Positions 58,653 to 61,013 of a stretch of DNA of 61,013 bases are shown piece by piece. Numbering within the stretch: the first letter of the stretch is position 1; each line of letters starts with the position of its first letter. Under the pieces are notes generated by a model that saw nothing but the letters and a program-made list of their open reading frames with translations, had not been told where the DNA came from and searched no databases. The DNA is taken from contig JAHBMJ010000687.1 of NCBI GenBank assembly GCA_018398765.1, forward strand, positions 1-61,013, in the 5' to 3' direction. The stretch is from Chromera velia. Taxonomy: Eukaryota; Sar; Chromeraceae. The translations under genes and the position numbers were made by a program.

Positions 58653-60907
58653 AGAGCAATCTGCCCACCCACCTGAGTGTCCTCTTGTCTCTGCGCATCG
58701 TCATTCTCCTCCACCTCTCTCACAGAGACACACACAGAGGCCTCCCTGCCCCTGCCGAGACGCCTCGGAGGCTCACAAGAAGGGAGGCCGCTAGAACCCG
58801 ATTGGACCTTGCGCCTGCCCTCTCTACCCACAGACCTCCGAGCGGTACTGTCTCTATCTCCAAATGTCTGGTTCCTCTCAAGCGGAGTGTCCTTTGATTT
58901 TTCTCCTCCCACTCCCTTTTGCCTGTCCTCATTCCCGAACAGATCGGGACGTTTGGACCATCTCCAGTAGGCAGGCACGGCAATCTTGGGAGGGGCTGCG
59001 GTTCTTTTGTGCTGGACAACAGGCGGAGGGGGAGTGATCGATCTGTATCTGCCTGATCTCAGAGGGGGCGGGTGGGATCTCTTGTCTGAGCTTCTGAGAG
59101 TATTCTTCTCCCGTGCAGCCTCTCGACGAGAACGCGCTAGAGCACGAGCGAGCGTGCGGGCGAAAAATGTGGGTGGTGGACTTTCAGAGTCGCGACAGTG
59201 GGGCTTCATTTCTTGGCGCCTTTGTTTTACCTCCTGTGGAGGGGAGGAGGGAACAGAGTGGCGGCCTCTGAAGCGAGGGTAGCGAGGGGCGGGACCTGGG
59301 GAGAAGGGGGGGGGGCGCGGTTGTACAGGTCGCTGACATGGGGCGGTCGCACCTCCAAAATTGTGTGTCTCTCTCTGCCGAATGTGCCGCTTTGCCCTCT
59401 GAGGCAGAGGAGCGACAAAGTCGTCATCCATTCCGTGAAGGAATTTACAGTTGTCTGTTCCCGGAAGGGGATTCTCTGAATCTTCCAGACAGAGGCCTCT
59501 CAGAAGCGACGGGGGGCCTTCTGGGGACCCTGGGTGTGTGGCGGTTAGCTTGGAGGGGGTAGGGGTGACGTTCGCGGGAGAGACTGAGGATCGTTTGGGG
59601 GGTGTCACGGCACGGGCCTCCTCCTGCTCCTCCTCCTCCTCCTTTTTCTGCTTCTGCTGTCGGATTGCTTTGAGAACTCTCTGCACTGCTGTGGGAGATA
59701 GACTTGAGCAGTTGATGGGTGGCTCTTCTGGCTGTCGCTCAGGAGGCTTTACTGGCGAAGGCTGAACAGGCCGTGAGGGGCGGGGAGAGGAGGACAAAAC
59801 AGCTGGGCATGCACTCCTTCTGGGACTGGGGCTGGCAGCTGCATGGGGGAAGACTGACACAGCAGGAGGGGGGGGGGGACCGGTTGCTTCGTCCTCTCTG
59901 GAACACCCGGGAGGCTTTCCGGTTCCCCCCTTGGGGGGCTCTGCTGCTGGGTGTGGAGGACTATGCAGGTCGCATGAGAATACTTGGGGGGCACTTATTC
60001 GAATTCTGTCGGCAGCAAGAGCCCGCCCCTCTGTCCAGAGACTCTTCATACCCCCTCCTCCCTCCTGTCTCTGACGACGACCCGCATGAATGTGAGGGGA
60101 AGAGGATTTTCCCCCCGGAGGTCTCGCGCCACAGGGGGGAGACCTTCTACGCGGTGGCGGCGCGAATTGGGGTCGCCTTGCCGTCGTGGCCTTCATTTGC
60201 AACTGGTTCCTTTTGAATTCCAACGGAAGCCCCGAATCATATCCAGCAATGGCTGCTGCAGACGGAAAGGCCGCATCGGGTCGCGTTGAACCCCTCTGAC
60301 GCCGCATGCTGACTGGTGACGCGACGGGAAGAAAAAGAGACGGGGGACCCGGGAGGGATCTGCGAAGTACAACAGCAGAGTCCCCTGCCCCTGCTCGACG
60401 ACGGTTTTGTGATGCTGCACTGTTCCGTCGTGGAGACGGCAAGTTGCATGACCGTCTCTTCTGTCGGTGTGCTCGTCTTGCTGCAGCAAGAAGTCTTTTG
60501 GATGGCGGAGGAGCGGCTGTATGTTCAAGGTCCAAATGTCTCTCTGCAAAGCTTTCATCTTCCTCTTCAGAAAATGAAATCTCGGCTCTGCGAAATTCTC
60601 CTTCGAGGTTCTCATTTTCTGTGTAGTCCCCTTCCTCACTCAAAACACCCACATCTCTCTCCTCTTCCTCCGCCTGACTTTCTTCCAAGCACAACCCCTC
60701 TACTTCCTCCCCCCCTTCCTTTCCTTCCTCTTCATCATGCACACTCCTTGAAAGAGCAGCCACGGCAGAGGGCCCGTTGTCAATCAGTACTGCAGAGAGA
60801 GCAGACACACAGCCTGGGGAAGTATCTTTGGGACGCGGGGGCAGAGGGGGTTCGTCCTCTCCGTCCCCGAACCTGACGGGGCAGACGGGAACTTTGATCA
60901 TTGTCAT
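55175..60907 (-). CDS. Large Pro/Ser/Arg-rich disordered protein, function unknown
   Basis: Predicted exons 60907-58673, 58339-58223, 57923-57807 and 57490-55175 are all phase 0 and give 1594 residues. Exon 1 (745 residues) is acidic at first, then Arg/Ser/Pro-rich. Features include a Glu/Gln-rich segment (RVLKAIRQQKQKKEEEEEQ) and a basic segment (PAYWRWSKRP). Exons 2 and 3 each encode 39 residues with helix- or coiled-coil-like sequence (RAPLLNILNK, ALCQNLQSQLDLLKKTF). This central helix is the only part likely to fold. Exon 4 is Pro-rich (PPP, PxxP motifs, HPHPHHPGWW). I recognise no family; a scaffold or RNA/cytoskeleton-linked role is only a guess. The frame stays open upstream of the chosen ATG to the window edge, so the true start may lie outside. 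The stop is at 55175-55177. Confidence 0.6.
58595..58652. repeat. (CA)n(GA)n microsatellite inside a stop-free intron
   Basis: In sense (minus) orientation it is (TC)n then (TG)n. It lies in the first intron (58340-58672) of the disordered-protein gene and would be translated as alternating Ser-Leu and Cys-Val if the intron were retained. Confidence 0.95.
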
Positions 60908-61013
60908 CCGGACGTCCCCATATTCCCCCTTCGCCTCCCCATGCTCACGTGAGGGAAACAGAGAAGGGGAGCAGATTACCCCTTCCCCCTCCTCTCCTTC
61001 ACCCCCCCCCCCC
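60908..61013. other. Window edge, possible continuation of the disordered-protein gene
   Basis: The minus-strand frame upstream of the chosen ATG stays open to the end of the window. A GTGAGC donor-like site near 60950 is also present. Whether this is 5'UTR or more coding sequence cannot be decided here. Confidence 0.3.

Overview
The window is nuclear DNA of a eukaryote. Genes are interrupted by many short GT-AG introns, most acceptors read TGCAG, introns carry long (TC)n/(TG)n arrays, and there is no operon structure. Several predicted proteins start with a signal peptide followed by a phenylalanine-led, basic, hydroxyl-rich stretch, the two-part leader of algae with a complex red plastid. 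Together with the domain repertoire this suggests an alveolate alga such as a chromerid (Chromera/Vitrella type). The organism is inferred, not proven.

Layout, left to right: (1) 512-4565 (+), a poly(ADP-ribose) polymerase-like protein with five GRF zinc fingers, including a predicted 20-base microexon. (2) About 2.3 kb of AT-rich DNA with foldback/MITE-like elements and a perfect hairpin. (3) 6872-7844 (-), a two-exon gene of unknown function with a hydrophobic C-terminal tail. (4) 10107-11531 (-), an ankyrin-repeat protein, divergent from (5) 12057-12608 (+), a small predicted plastid protein with an SH3/KOW-like C-terminus. (6) 16471-19370 (-), a six-exon predicted plastid DUF2358 (NTF2-like) protein. 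(7) 20178-26172, an old, broken Ty1/copia LTR retrotransposon. (8) 26578-29820 (-), a predicted plastid SpoU-family RNA 2'-O-methyltransferase, divergent from (9) 30502-41786 (+), an approximately 11-kb DENN-domain gene whose order (uDENN, cDENN, dDENN, PPR-like helices, conserved C-terminal block) matches the DENND4 Rab-GEF family. (10) 42547 to about 54030 (-), a very large multi-exon membrane protein with two discoidin-like modules, about six EGF modules, a GAIN/GPS-like region and a polytopic C-terminus, resembling a polycystin-1 or adhesion-receptor architecture. (11) 55175-60907 (-), a large Pro/Ser-rich disordered protein of unknown function with a stop-free first intron.

The genes do not form one pathway. 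They fall into three groups: DNA-damage/ADP-ribose signalling (1), plastid functions (5, 6, 8) and membrane traffic or surface sensing (9, 10). Exon joins were tested by reading-frame phase. They close exactly for genes 1, 3, 6, 8 and 11, and for the DENN core of gene 9 through its sixth exon. Exon borders in the middle of gene 9 and in most of gene 10 are approximate.
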